From Subtercola boreus (GTDB lineage Bacteria; Actinomycetota; Actinomycetes; Actinomycetales; Microbacteriaceae): DNA of 64,000 bases. Under the pieces are notes generated by a model that saw only the letters and a list, made by a program, of their open reading frames with translations, was not told where the DNA came from and made no database searches. Positions within the stretch are counted from its first letter, which is position 1, and each line of letters begins with the position of its first letter. Of the stretch, positions 7,288 to 15,727 are shown piece by piece. A program made the translations under genes and the position numbers. The DNA is taken from positions 35,818 to 99,817 of the forward strand of contig NZ_NBXA01000011.1 of assembly GCF_003399625.1 (NCBI RefSeq). Reading direction: 5' to 3'.

Positions 7288-8819
7288 TGGTGGCCCGCAC
7301 GCACTCCGTGGCTCTGCTCGGGATGACCGGTTCCATGGTCGAGGTCGAAGCCGACATCGGGAACGGCCTGCCGACCCTGATGATCATCGGGCTGCCCGAC
7401 ACGGCGCTCTCGGATGCCCGGGATCGCGTTCGCGCAGCGGCCACGAACTCCGGCTGCCCCCTGCCGACGACGAAGATCACCGTCAACCTCTCACCCGCGG
7501 CCCTGCCCAAACACGGGTCGACCTTCGACCTCGGCATCGCCATGGCGATCCTCGCTGCCGAGGGCACCGTCTCGGCTGAGTCGGTCGAACGGGTCGTGCA
7601 CCTCGGAGAGGTCGGTCTGGATGGCCGGCTCCGCCCGATGAATGGAGTACTGCCGGCCATCGCCGCGGCAGCACGTGCGGGGTTCCGCACCTTCGTCGTG
7701 CCTGCGGGCAACCGCGACGAGGCATCCCTCGTACCCGGCGTGACGATCGTTCCGGTGGTCTCGCTTCGCGATGCCGCGATCCACCACGGCGCACGGCTCG
7801 ACCCGATACCGCTCGACGTCATCGAGGGCGCCCGGGCACTCGACACGGAGCCGCCCGAACATGAGCTCGCCGATGTGATCGGCAACGCCGATGCGGTGTT
7901 GGCCCTCATTGCGGCGGCCGCGGGTGGGCACCACATCTTCATGCTCGGTCCGCCCGGTGCCGGGAAGACCATGCTCGCGATGAGGCTCCCGGGTCTGCTC
8001 CCTGACCTCGACGCCGAGTCTGCCCTCGAAGTGAGCTCGGTTCGCTCGCTCGCCGGGGCCTCGGTGCCGCGCACTCTCGCCACCCGGCCCCCGTTCGAGA
8101 GCCCGCATCACTCCGCATCGGCCGGGGCCCTCATCGGTGGTGGCTCGAAACAGATCCGGCCCGGGGCAGCGGCGCGGGCATCTCACGGCGTGCTCTTTCT
8201 CGACGAGGCTCCCGAGTTCGCAAGCAACGTTCTCGATACCCTCCGCCAGCCGCTCGAGTCCGGGGTGATCAGCATCCATCGGGCGAATGCGATCGCGCGG
8301 TTCCCGGGGCGGTTCCAGCTCGTGATGGCGGCGAATCCCTGCCCCTGCGGGCAGTACGGAACCGTCGACCTCAACTGTCTCTGCACACCCAATACGCGCA
8401 GGCGCTATCTGGGGAGGCTGTCCGGGCCGCTTCTGGACCGGATCGACATCCAGGTGCAGGTGCGGCGGGTGTCTGCCGCGCAGCTCAGGATCGACGAATC
8501 AGGTGAGCGGCTCACGACGGCGAAAGCGCGTGTGCAGGTCGAGGAGGCTCGCGCTCGGATGGCCGCGAGGCTGGCTGGTACGCCGTGGAAGCTGAACGGT
8601 GAGGTGCTCGGCACGTGGCTTCGGAGCGGGCCGGAGAAGCTGGCGAGGGACGCCACTGCCTCGCTCGACCGCGCGCTGGAACGCGGCCTCATCACTATGC
8701 GCGGCTACGACCGCATACTGCGAGTCGCCTGGACTCTTGCAGACCTCGATGGCGCCCCGCGGCCGGGTGCCGACCAGATCGGCCGCGCCCTCTATCTCAG
8801 AAAGTCGCTGACACTGTGA
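7287..8819 (+). CDS. comM: ComM/YifB family Mg-chelatase-like AAA+ ATPase
   Basis: A 510-residue AAA+ protein. An N-terminal Lon-protease-like fold (VEVEADIGNGLPTLMIIGLPD; TVNLSPAALPKHG) precedes the ATPase with Walker A GPPGAGKT near residue 222, Walker B LFLDEAPEF, and the C-terminal Mg-chelatase segment. In naturally competent bacteria ComM is a hexameric helicase driving branch migration during transformation; its role in non-competent actinobacteria is unknown. The ATG 7287 overlaps the yraN stop; dprA follows with a GTGA overlap. Confidence 0.95.
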   Translation: MVARTHSVALLGMTGSMVEVEADIGNGLPTLMIIGLPDTALSDARDRVRAAATNSGCPLPTTKITVNLSPAALPKHGSTFDLGIAMAILAAEGTVSAESVERVVHLGEVGLDGRLRPMNGVLPAIAAAARAGFRTFVVPAGNRDEASLVPGVTIVPVVSLRDAAIHHGARLDPIPLDVIEGARALDTEPPEHELADVIGNADAVLALIAAAAGGHHIFMLGPPGAGKTMLAMRLPGLLPDLDAESALEVSSVRSLAGASVPRTLATRPPFESPHHSASAGALIGGGSKQIRPGAAARASHGVLFLDEAPEFASNVLDTLRQPLESGVISIHRANAIARFPGRFQLVMAANPCPCGQYGTVDLNCLCTPNTRRRYLGRLSGPLLDRIDIQVQVRRVSAAQLRIDESGERLTTAKARVQVEEARARMAARLAGTPWKLNGEVLGTWLRSGPEKLARDATASLDRALERGLITMRGYDRILRVAWTLADLDGAPRPGADQIGRALYLRKSLTL

Positions 8820-10135
8820 ACATCTTCCTGTTGGACGAAAGACTCGTGATCGACGCCGTCTCCTCCGTCAGCCCCGTCTGGCCTCACGGCTCAGCCGGGG
8901 ACGCCGGCGGCGCCGAGCCGGATGGTGCTGTCGAGCCGGCTGCCTCGGATGTCTCGGTTGCGTCGGCTGCGTCGCGTTTCGCTCACGCAGCGTGGAGCGG
9001 CATCGCCGAACCGGGGGACGCCACTGCCGGCCGGCTCGTTGCGGCGCTCGGATCGGCCGCCGCGCTGGAATGCGTCGTCGCCCGCCAGTCGCCGGCAACG
9101 ATTCTCGGGCTGGCCCGCGATGCGGGCGCCGCTGTGGGAACGGCCGGAGAGGTGGAAGCCGCGCTCGAACGGTGGAGGCCCCGGCTCACGACATCGACGG
9201 TCCTGACCTCGATGAGGCAGGCCGAGAGGTGCGGCGCGCGACTGATCGTGCCGACGGATCATGAGTGGCCAGAGGGCTTCGAGGGTCTCGGTCCGCACCA
9301 GCCCGTGGCGCTCTGGGCCCGGGGACGGCCCGACGCGGTTCTCGGGCTCCGCTCCGCCATCGCCGTCGTCGGAGCCCGGGCCGCGAGCGGATACGGCGAA
9401 CACATGGCGATGGAGCTGTCAGCCGGTCTCGCAGACCGGGGCTTCGGCATCGTCTCGGGTGCGGCCTACGGCATCGACGGGATGGCCCATCGGTCCGCCC
9501 TGGCGAGTTCCGGCCAGACGTTCGCGTTCCTCGCCGGAGGAGTCGACCGCTTCTACCCGACGGGACACGATGCGCTCCTCACCAGGATCGCCGAGGTGGG
9601 TGTCGTTCTCTCCGAACTGCCGTGCGGCTCTGCACCGACGAAGTGGCGCTTTCTACAACGGAACCGTCTGATTGCGGCTGCGGCTCTGGCCACCGTGGTC
9701 GTCGAGGCGGGGGTGCGGAGTGGATCCCTCAACACGGCGGCTCACGCCGCGGCGCTGGGCCGACCGCTCGGTGCTGTTCCGGGGCCGGTGACCTCTCCGT
9801 CGTCGGCTGGCTGTCACCGGCTCCTCCGTGAATTCGATGCGGTCTGTGTGACGACTCCCGATGAAGTCGTGCAGCTGGTCGGGGAGGTGCAGCGCGCGTC
9901 ACCGCAGCCGGTTCTCCGGGGACTCGAAGCACCACCCTCCACCCAGAAGCGCCGGCCCGCCGAACAGGTTCGGGTGCTCGATGCTCTCGGTCGACGCGCT
10001 CCGCGTTCGGTCGACGAGGTTGCGCGGCGGGCGGGACTGGGGGTGGCTGCCGTGCAGTCGGTGCTCGGGGCGCTCGGGCTGGAGGGCGCCGTCGAGGAAC
10101 AGCATGGCGGGTGGCGGAGCGTGACGTCCCGGTGA
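8816..10135 (+). CDS. dprA: DNA-processing protein DprA
   Basis: A 439-residue DprA/Smf protein, which binds incoming single-stranded DNA and loads RecA. The Rossmann-like core (about 150-370) shows SAIAVVGARAASGYGEHMA, GIVSGAAYGIDGMAHR, GGVDRFYPTGH and RNRLIAAAALATVVVEAG. A C-terminal winged-helix-like segment follows (VRVLDALGRRAPRSVDEVARRAGL). The N-terminal 110 residues contain an Ala/Asp-rich stretch absent from shorter DprA proteins. The start GTG 8816 shares GTGA with the comM stop; the conserved core is far downstream, so the exact start is inferred from the overlap. Confidence 0.94.
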   Translation: MNIFLLDERLVIDAVSSVSPVWPHGSAGDAGGAEPDGAVEPAASDVSVASAASRFAHAAWSGIAEPGDATAGRLVAALGSAAALECVVARQSPATILGLARDAGAAVGTAGEVEAALERWRPRLTTSTVLTSMRQAERCGARLIVPTDHEWPEGFEGLGPHQPVALWARGRPDAVLGLRSAIAVVGARAASGYGEHMAMELSAGLADRGFGIVSGAAYGIDGMAHRSALASSGQTFAFLAGGVDRFYPTGHDALLTRIAEVGVVLSELPCGSAPTKWRFLQRNRLIAAAALATVVVEAGVRSGSLNTAAHAAALGRPLGAVPGPVTSPSSAGCHRLLREFDAVCVTTPDEVVQLVGEVQRASPQPVLRGLEAPPSTQKRRPAEQVRVLDALGRRAPRSVDEVARRAGLGVAAVQSVLGALGLEGAVEEQHGGWRSVTSR

Positions 10136-10242
10136 GGCGGTCGGGCCAGGCGCCGCCCGATTGAGGCACGCGCGCACCCGCCCCCCGCCGACAGGCGATG
10201 ACGTGCGCCCGCGGCGTCGGAGGGGTTTGGCAGGATGGGGAG

Positions 10243-11139
10243 ATGGCCACGACGAATGCACCCACCCATGTCATCGCCCACCTCAGTGACACGCATTTCC
10301 TGCAGGGGCGGGCGAAGCTCTACGGCACGGTCGACACCGACTCGACGCTGGCTCGTGCCCTCCTGCAGCTCGAGCGGTCGGAGATCAAGCCGAACGCCCT
10401 GGTCTTCACCGGGGACCTCACCGATCTGGGCGAGACCGACGCGTACCGGCGGATCCGCGCGCTGGTTGAGCCGGCTGCAGAGCGGATGGGAGCGGAGCTG
10501 GTGTGGGTGATGGGAAACCACGACGCACGGGGCCGGATGCGGGTCGAGCTGCTCGACCAGGCCGAGAGCGACGACCCGGTCGACCGTGTCTTCGACCTCG
10601 ACGGGTTGCGGTTGATCGCCCTTGACACGTCGGTGCCGGGCTTTCACCACGGCGAACTGGACAGCGCGCAGTTGGAGTGGTTGCGCCAGGAACTCCGCAC
10701 GCCTACTGCCCACGGCACGCTCATCGCGCTTCACCATCCGCCGATTCCGACGACACTCCCGCTCATGCCGATCCTGGAACTCCAGGAACAGGAGCGGTTC
10801 GCCGACGTCATCAGGGGGACGGATGTGCGGGGCATCCTCGGTGGGCACCTGCACTACTCGACCACCTCGCTGTTCGCCGGAATCCCCATCTCCGTGGCGG
10901 CGGCGACCTGCTACACGATGGACCTCTCGGCAGGGCCCGATCAGCTCAGCGGGGTGGGCGGTGGGCAGTCCTTCACCCTCGTGCACGTCTACCGCGACCA
11001 GGTGGTGCATTCGATCGTTCCTGTCGGCGACTACGGCGTCATCAACAGCTTTCCGACCGATGTCGTTCGACGGATCGAGGCGCTCAGCCCGGCGGAGCAG
11101 CGCGACGCGTTCTCGCGCCACGCACCCCGCGCCGGCTGA
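10243..11139 (+). CDS. Metallophosphoesterase, CpdA-like
   Basis: A 298-residue calcineurin-like phosphoesterase with the motif series D-x-H (LSDTHF), GDLTD, GNHD, HHPP and GGHLHY, as in class III cyclic-nucleotide phosphodiesterases (CpdA) and glycerophosphodiester phosphodiesterases. The substrate cannot be told from sequence. No signal peptide is present, so it is cytosolic. The start is ATG 10243 (MATTNAPTHVIAHLSDTH); CAGGAT at 10231-10236 ends six bases before it, fitting a leaderless transcript. It stands between dprA and xerC with separate promoters. Confidence 0.85.
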   Translation: MATTNAPTHVIAHLSDTHFLQGRAKLYGTVDTDSTLARALLQLERSEIKPNALVFTGDLTDLGETDAYRRIRALVEPAAERMGAELVWVMGNHDARGRMRVELLDQAESDDPVDRVFDLDGLRLIALDTSVPGFHHGELDSAQLEWLRQELRTPTAHGTLIALHHPPIPTTLPLMPILELQEQERFADVIRGTDVRGILGGHLHYSTTSLFAGIPISVAAATCYTMDLSAGPDQLSGVGGGQSFTLVHVYRDQVVHSIVPVGDYGVINSFPTDVVRRIEALSPAEQRDAFSRHAPRAG

Positions 11140-11168
11140 TCCAGCGATCTGTCCGGCATTCTGGGAGC

Positions 11169-12092
11169 ATGAGCCTCGAACAGAACGCCGACGACTTCCT
11201 GTCGCACCTGGCGCTCGAACGCGGCTACTCGCCGAATACGGTTCGCGCCTACCGCTCCGATCTCGCGAACCTCCTGGCCTTCAGTGTCGAACAGGGTGAG
11301 ACCGACGTGACCCTGGAGCTGTTGCGCGACTGGTTGTGGGCGGCATCCAACCAGGGGCTCTCGAAGGCGACGATGGCCAGGCGTTCCGCAACAGCCAAGA
11401 GCTTCTCCGGGTGGCTGACGAGAACGGGACGACAGAGCGGCGACGCCGCGGTGCGGCTTCGCGCGCCCCGGCCCGAGAGGGCGTTGCCGAGAGTGCTCAG
11501 TCGGTCATCCATGCAGTCCATCTTCGATCTGCTCGTCGAACGGGCGGAGGGTGGCGACCCGGTGGCCGAACGCAACCGGGCGATCGTCGAACTCCTCTAC
11601 GCGTCCGCGCTCCGCGTGTCGGAGATCGTGGGCATCGACGTCGACGATCTCGACGACGACCGTCGCACGGTGCTGGTGACGGGGAAGGGCTCGAAGCAGC
11701 GGGTGGTTCCCTTCGGCGGCCCCGCGCTCGCGGCGCTGACCCAGTACCGGGAGAACGGCAGGCGGGAGCTTCTGATCGATGCCGCATCAGGCCAGGCGTC
11801 GCAGGTACGCGTATCGAGCGCACTGTTCCTGAACCGCCGCGGCGGGAGGCTCGGCACAAGGGCGGTCTACGCGGTGGTCTCCGAGTTGCTCTCGCGGGTG
11901 CCTGGAAGCGGACCGGAGGGCCCGCACGCCTTCCGGCACACGGCGGCGACCCACCTTCTCGACGGGGGAGCCGACTTGCGTGCCGTGCAGGAGATGCTCG
12001 GTCACTCGAGCCTCGGCACCACCCAGATCTACACCCACGTGACCACGGAGCGGCTGCGGAGCACGTACCTCGCGGCCCACCCCCGCGCCTGA
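11169..12092 (+). CDS. xerC: Tyrosine recombinase XerC
   Basis: A 307-residue tyrosine recombinase resolving chromosome dimers at dif. An N-terminal SAM-like core-binding domain (LSHLALERGYSPNTVRAYRSD) is followed by the catalytic domain with R149 (SALRVSEIVG), K173 (GKGSKQR), H253 and R256 (HAFRHTAATHLL), H279 (LGHSSLGTTQ) and nucleophile Y288 (IYTH). The length and motifs match housekeeping XerC rather than a phage integrase, and no att-like repeats flank it. The start is ATG 11169 with CATTCT six bases before it. It converges on the M23 gene with only 16 bases between. Confidence 0.94.
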   Translation: MSLEQNADDFLSHLALERGYSPNTVRAYRSDLANLLAFSVEQGETDVTLELLRDWLWAASNQGLSKATMARRSATAKSFSGWLTRTGRQSGDAAVRLRAPRPERALPRVLSRSSMQSIFDLLVERAEGGDPVAERNRAIVELLYASALRVSEIVGIDVDDLDDDRRTVLVTGKGSKQRVVPFGGPALAALTQYRENGRRELLIDAASGQASQVRVSSALFLNRRGGRLGTRAVYAVVSELLSRVPGSGPEGPHAFRHTAATHLLDGGADLRAVQEMLGHSSLGTTQIYTHVTTERLRSTYLAAHPRA

Positions 12093-12108
12093 GGGCAGCG
12101 GGCGCGCC

Positions 12109-12690
12109 TCAGCCCGGACCGGCCGGCTCCGGGAGGAGCACCGCGCGAGGAATGCCGCCGAACAGCAGCAAGGGGGACACGTACTCCCCGTTCCGGCGGA
12201 GGCCGAGGTGCACACACCCGAGCTCGCAGTGCAGGGAGGTCGCCACCACTCCGATCTGCTGGCCGGCGGCCACCGTCTCTCCGAGGGCGACGGTGGGGGT
12301 GACGGGTTCTACGCTCGAGAGCAGGCCGCCGCCGTGGGCGAGGGAGACGAGGGGCCGGTCGACCACCACCCCCGCGAACGAGACGGTGCCGGCGAGCACG
12401 GCGTAGACAGGTTGGCCGGGGCTGGTGGCGATGTCGATTCCGCGGTGACCGGCGGAGTAGCGGGTGGCGGGGGCTTCGAAGGGCCGGAGCACGAAGTGCG
12501 GGGCATCCGTCGGCCAGGAGCCGACAGCGCCCGCAGAGCTGACAGCGCCAACAGGGCCGACAGGGCCGACAGGGCCGACAGAGCCGACAGAGCTGGCGGG
12601 GCCGGCAGCGCCGGCCGCATCCACGCCACCGAGCACCCCCAGCAATAACAGGCAGACGGCCACGGCTGTGGCCACACGTAGTTCGGACAT
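12109..12690 (-). CDS. Secreted M23 peptidase-like protein
   Basis: A 193-residue exported protein. A signal peptide (MSELRVATAVAVCLLLLGVLGG to about residue 30) is followed by a short Val-Gly-Pro repeat and an M23/LytM domain (about 75-185): HRGIDIATS gives the metal-binding HxxxD. The usual H-x-H is C-V-H here (CELGCVHLGLRRNGEYVSPL), so the first catalytic histidine is Cys, a form I recall as common in actinobacterial M23 proteins. Likely peptidoglycan-associated; catalysis uncertain. Start ATG 12690 gives the signal peptide. Confidence 0.85.
   Translation of the reverse strand: MSELRVATAVAVCLLLLGVLGGVDAAGAAGPASSVGSVGPVGPVGPVGAVSSAGAVGSWPTDAPHFVLRPFEAPATRYSAGHRGIDIATSPGQPVYAVLAGTVSFAGVVVDRPLVSLAHGGGLLSSVEPVTPTVALGETVAAGQQIGVVATSLHCELGCVHLGLRRNGEYVSPLLLFGGIPRAVLLPEPAGPG
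12554..12589. repeat. Nine-base tandem repeat coding Val-Gly-Pro
   Basis: Three copies of GGGCCGACA plus one GAGCCGACA in phase with the M23 reading frame on the minus strand, producing a collagen-like V-G-P spacer after the signal peptide. Copy number could vary without shifting the frame. Confidence 0.8.
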
Positions 12691-12844
12691 GACAACAGCC
12701 TCGGCCCGTGGGCGCAAGTCCGGGGGGCGGTTTCCGCCATCGGTGGAACATCGTGGCAAGATCGAAGATGTGGGCGAGAAGAGCCCGGGCAGCGTCGCCC
12801 CTCCCCTCCCGCTCCACAGGAACACATCACCAGAGGGGCAGGCC

Positions 12845-14365
12845 ATGGCCGGGAGCACGAGCAACACCACATCCACGAACGCACAGCAGTCGGAGAAGGA
12901 CCTCCAGAAACGGCTGAACCGCAAGGTGCTCGCCCTGTCGATCGCAGCCGCTCTCGGCGGCTTCCTGTTCGGTTTCGACTCCTCTGTGATCAACGGGGCC
13001 GTCGATGCGATCAAGACCGACTTCGGGCTCGACACCCTCCCCTTCCTCAGCGGTTTCGCCGTCGCATCCGCTCTGCTCGGCTGCGCCATCGGCGCATACT
13101 TCGCCGGCCGCATCGCCGACCGTCTCGGCCGCGTGCCGGTCATGCTCATCGGCGCGGGCCTGTTCCTCCTCAGCTCGATCGGCTCGGCCTTCGCCTTCAG
13201 CGTCACCGACCTGATCCTCTGGCGGGTGCTCGGCGGGCTCGGAATCGGCATCGCGAGCGTCATCGCTCCGGCCTACATCGCTGAAATCGCCCCGAAGGCC
13301 GTGCGTGGCAGCCTCGGTTCGCTGCAGCAGCTCGCCATCACGCTCGGCATCTTCGCTGCCCTTCTCTCAGACGCCATCCTCGCGAACGCCGCGGGGGATG
13401 CGAACAGCCCCCTCTTCTTCGGAGTGGATGCCTGGCGCTGGATGTTCGTGGTCTGCGCCGTACCGGCGATCGTCTACGGGCTCCTCGCCTGGCGGCTGCC
13501 CGAGTCTCCCCGCTACCTCGCGGGCAAGGGCCGCCACGACGACGCGAAGAACGTGCTCGCCAGTGTGATGCCGAAGGCGCAGGTGGACGACGCGCTCGCC
13601 GAGATCGAGGAGTCCCTGAAGCAGGACAAGGAGAACGCGCGCACCGCGAGCCTCCGTGGCAAACTGTTCGGTCTCCTGCCCGTGGTCTGGGTGGGCATCC
13701 TGCTGTCGATGTTCCAGCAGTTGGTGGGCATCAACGTGATCTTCTACTACTCGACATCCCTGTGGTCCTCGGTCGGTTTCGACACAGGCAACGCGGGGAC
13801 GAGCCTGACGATCTCGGTCGTCACGGCCGTGGTCAACGTGCTCGTCACGTTCGTCGCCATCTTCACCGTCGACAAGACGGGGCGTCGTCCGCTGCTGCTG
13901 ATCGGATCGATCGGAATGGTCGTCTCGCTGGCCTTCATGGCGATCTCGTTCGCGCAGTCGGTGCAGGTCGACGGCAACCCGTCGCTGCCCGGGGCCTGGG
14001 GACCGATCGCGCTCGTCGCGGCGAACCTGTTCGTCATCTCGTTCGGCGCGACCTGGGGCCCGCTCGTCTGGGTGCTTCTCGGCGAGATCTTCCCGAACCG
14101 CATCCGCGGCAAGGCGCTCGGCATCGCCGCAGCGGCCCAGTGGCTCACGAACTTCGCCGTCACCGAGACGTTCCCCGCGCTCTCGGCGTTCTCGCTCCCG
14201 TTCACCTACGGGATGTACGCGTTCTTCGCCCTCCTCTCCTTCATCTTCGTGTTCTTCGCGGTGCCGGAGACCAAGGGCAGGTCGCTGGAGAGCATGGACG
14301 ACCTGAAGGTCGATCGCGGTGGGCGGGCGGCCAAGGCGGCGGCAGCCCTGAAGGCATCGGCGTAG
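12845..14365 (+). CDS. MFS sugar porter (sugar:proton symporter)
   Basis: A 506-residue twelve-helix major facilitator of the sugar porter family, importing a sugar or polyol with protons. Signature motifs are present: GGFLFGFDSSVINGA in helix 1, GRIADRLGRVPVM after helix 2, WRVLGGLGIGIAS, PESPRYLAGKGR before the central loop, QQLVGINVIFYYS in helix 7, DKTGRRPLLLIG, and PETKGRSLE after helix 12. Substrate is not predictable from these alone; glucose, xylose and inositol carriers share them. The start is ATG 12845; the upstream in-frame region is the intergenic gap to the divergent M23 gene. Confidence 0.92.
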   Translation: MAGSTSNTTSTNAQQSEKDLQKRLNRKVLALSIAAALGGFLFGFDSSVINGAVDAIKTDFGLDTLPFLSGFAVASALLGCAIGAYFAGRIADRLGRVPVMLIGAGLFLLSSIGSAFAFSVTDLILWRVLGGLGIGIASVIAPAYIAEIAPKAVRGSLGSLQQLAITLGIFAALLSDAILANAAGDANSPLFFGVDAWRWMFVVCAVPAIVYGLLAWRLPESPRYLAGKGRHDDAKNVLASVMPKAQVDDALAEIEESLKQDKENARTASLRGKLFGLLPVVWVGILLSMFQQLVGINVIFYYSTSLWSSVGFDTGNAGTSLTISVVTAVVNVLVTFVAIFTVDKTGRRPLLLIGSIGMVVSLAFMAISFAQSVQVDGNPSLPGAWGPIALVAANLFVISFGATWGPLVWVLLGEIFPNRIRGKALGIAAAAQWLTNFAVTETFPALSAFSLPFTYGMYAFFALLSFIFVFFAVPETKGRSLESMDDLKVDRGGRAAKAAAALKASA

Positions 14366-14378
14366 TGGTACTCTTTTC

Positions 14379-14406
14379 GTAGCACCGCGCTCGTCGCGGT
14401 GACTAC
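14379..14406 (+). promoter_or_regulatory. Hairpin at the 5' end of the rpsB leader
   Basis: GTAG (14379-14382) plus CACCGCG (14383-14389) pair with CGCGGTG (14395-14401) and CTAC (14403-14406), leaving one bulged A and a five-base loop. TACTCT at 14369-14374 could be the rpsB -10, which would put this stem at the start of a roughly 190-base leader. It could also terminate the preceding transporter gene, though no T-run follows. Confidence 0.4.
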
Positions 14407-14573
14407 GCGTGCCCATCGGCCGCCAGAACCCATTCGGTCTCACGTCTCGAAAGAGCGTGAGCGGGTCTGTGCCGGGTACCAGGAGAGACGATCATCCGAT
14501 CGCCACTGACGAACCGATTCGGCTCTGTCGTGCATCCGTGCGCGAAGACGCCGGGAGAACAGGAGAACGGCTC

Positions 14574-15587
14574 ATGGCCGTCGTAACCATCCGCCAGCTG
14601 CTCGACAGCGGCGTGCACTTCGGGCACCAGACCCGCCGTTGGAACCCGAAGATGAAGCGATTCATCTTCACCGAGCGTTCCGGCATCTACATCATCGACC
14701 TGCAGCAGTCGCTCGGCTTCATCGACAAGGCCTACGACTTCGTCAAGGAGACGGTCGCCCACGGCGGCACCATCCTCTTCGTCGGCACCAAGAAGCAGGC
14801 GCAGGAAGCGATCGCCGAGCAGGCGACCCGCGTGGGCCAGCCCTACGTGAACCAGCGCTGGCTCGGTGGCCTCCTGACCAACTTCCAGACGGTCTCGAAG
14901 CGCCTCGCCCGCATGAAGGAGCTCGAGGAGCTCGACTTCGAAGACACCGCGAAGAGCGGTTTCACGAAGAAAGAGCTGCTCATCAAGAAGCGCGAGCTCG
15001 ACAAGCTGCACAAGAGCCTCGGTGGTATCCGCAACCTCGCGAAGACCCCGTCGGCACTGTGGGTCGTCGACACCAAGAAGGAGCACCTCGCGATCGACGA
15101 GGCGCGGAAGCTCGGCATCCCGGTCATCGGCATCCTCGACACGAACTGCGACCCCGACGAAGTGCAGTACCCGATCCCGGGCAACGACGACGCCATCCGC
15201 TCGGTGGGCCTCCTGACCCGCATCATCGCCGACGCCGCCGCCGAGGGCCTCATCCAGCGTCACCAGAAGCCCGAGGAGACCGGCAACGTGTCGGCCGTCG
15301 AGCCCCTGGCCGAGTGGGAGCGCGAGCTCCTCGGTGCGTCGACCGACGCACTCGCCGCTGACGAGACCGCTGTCGCCGAGACGCTCGCCACCGAGGGCGC
15401 TGACGCGGCCGTGGTCGAGTCCGCCCAGGCCGACGCGGCCGTCATCGACGGCGACGCGGCCGAGCTGGTTGAAGAGCCGACCGAGGAGAACGACGCTGAC
15501 GCGCAGCTCATCGGCAAGAACATCGGCGACCCGGTGGAGCACCCCGTCGCCGAGGCCCGCACCGAAGACCCTGAGCAGACCGTCTGA
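14574..15587 (+). CDS. rpsB: 30S ribosomal protein S2
   Basis: A 337-residue S2, longer than the usual 240-260 or so. The conserved fold covers about residues 1-250 ([50 protein letters not shown]). The remaining roughly 85 residues are an acidic Ala/Glu/Asp tail, as seen in several actinobacterial S2 proteins. S2 binds the 30S back and recruits late in assembly. The start is ATG 14574, preceded by AGGAGA. It is followed by tsf after a structured gap of 140 bases. Confidence 0.97.
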   Translation: MAVVTIRQLLDSGVHFGHQTRRWNPKMKRFIFTERSGIYIIDLQQSLGFIDKAYDFVKETVAHGGTILFVGTKKQAQEAIAEQATRVGQPYVNQRWLGGLLTNFQTVSKRLARMKELEELDFEDTAKSGFTKKELLIKKRELDKLHKSLGGIRNLAKTPSALWVVDTKKEHLAIDEARKLGIPVIGILDTNCDPDEVQYPIPGNDDAIRSVGLLTRIIADAAAEGLIQRHQKPEETGNVSAVEPLAEWERELLGASTDALAADETAVAETLATEGADAAVVESAQADAAVIDGDAAELVEEPTEENDADAQLIGKNIGDPVEHPVAEARTEDPEQTV

Positions 15588-15597
15588 TTGATGGCGT

Positions 15598-15615
15598 CGG
15601 GCCCCGAGGGGCCCG
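15598..15615 (+). terminator. GC-rich hairpin after rpsB
   Basis: CGGGCCC (15598-15604) pairs with GGGCCCG (15609-15615) around a CGAG tetraloop, starting ten bases after the rpsB stop. No T-run follows; it may be a partial terminator, or an RNA end protecting the rpsB message. Confidence 0.5.
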
Positions 15616-15671
15616 GCGCGAATGAATCCTGAGCCCATGATCTGGGCTGGGGAGCCATCCAGAACATCTAT

Positions 15672-15702
15672 GCTGTGCCCGGGGAGAACACCCGGGCACA
15701 GC
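15672..15702 (+). promoter_or_regulatory. Perfect 12-bp hairpin upstream of tsf
   Basis: GCTGTGCCCGGG (15672-15683) pairs perfectly with CCCGGGCACAGC (15691-15702), loop GAGAACA. It lies 25 bases before the tsf ATG, just ahead of the AAGGAG ribosome site (15711-15716). A TATGCT -10-like hexamer (15669-15674) overlaps its left arm. Together with the hairpin at 15598 it suggests control of the S2 to EF-Ts ratio. Confidence 0.5.
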
Positions 15703-15727
15703 CAGTGAACAAGGAGTAAGAAGCACT

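Noticed and set aside
10677..11168. A 164-codon upstream extension of xerC
   Set aside because: It overlaps the metallophosphoesterase gene in another frame; XerC homology begins at ATG 11169, which has a -10-like hexamer six bases upstream.
11169..12092. Phage or integron integrase
   Set aside because: Length, motifs and housekeeping surroundings fit XerC; no att repeats or phage genes nearby.
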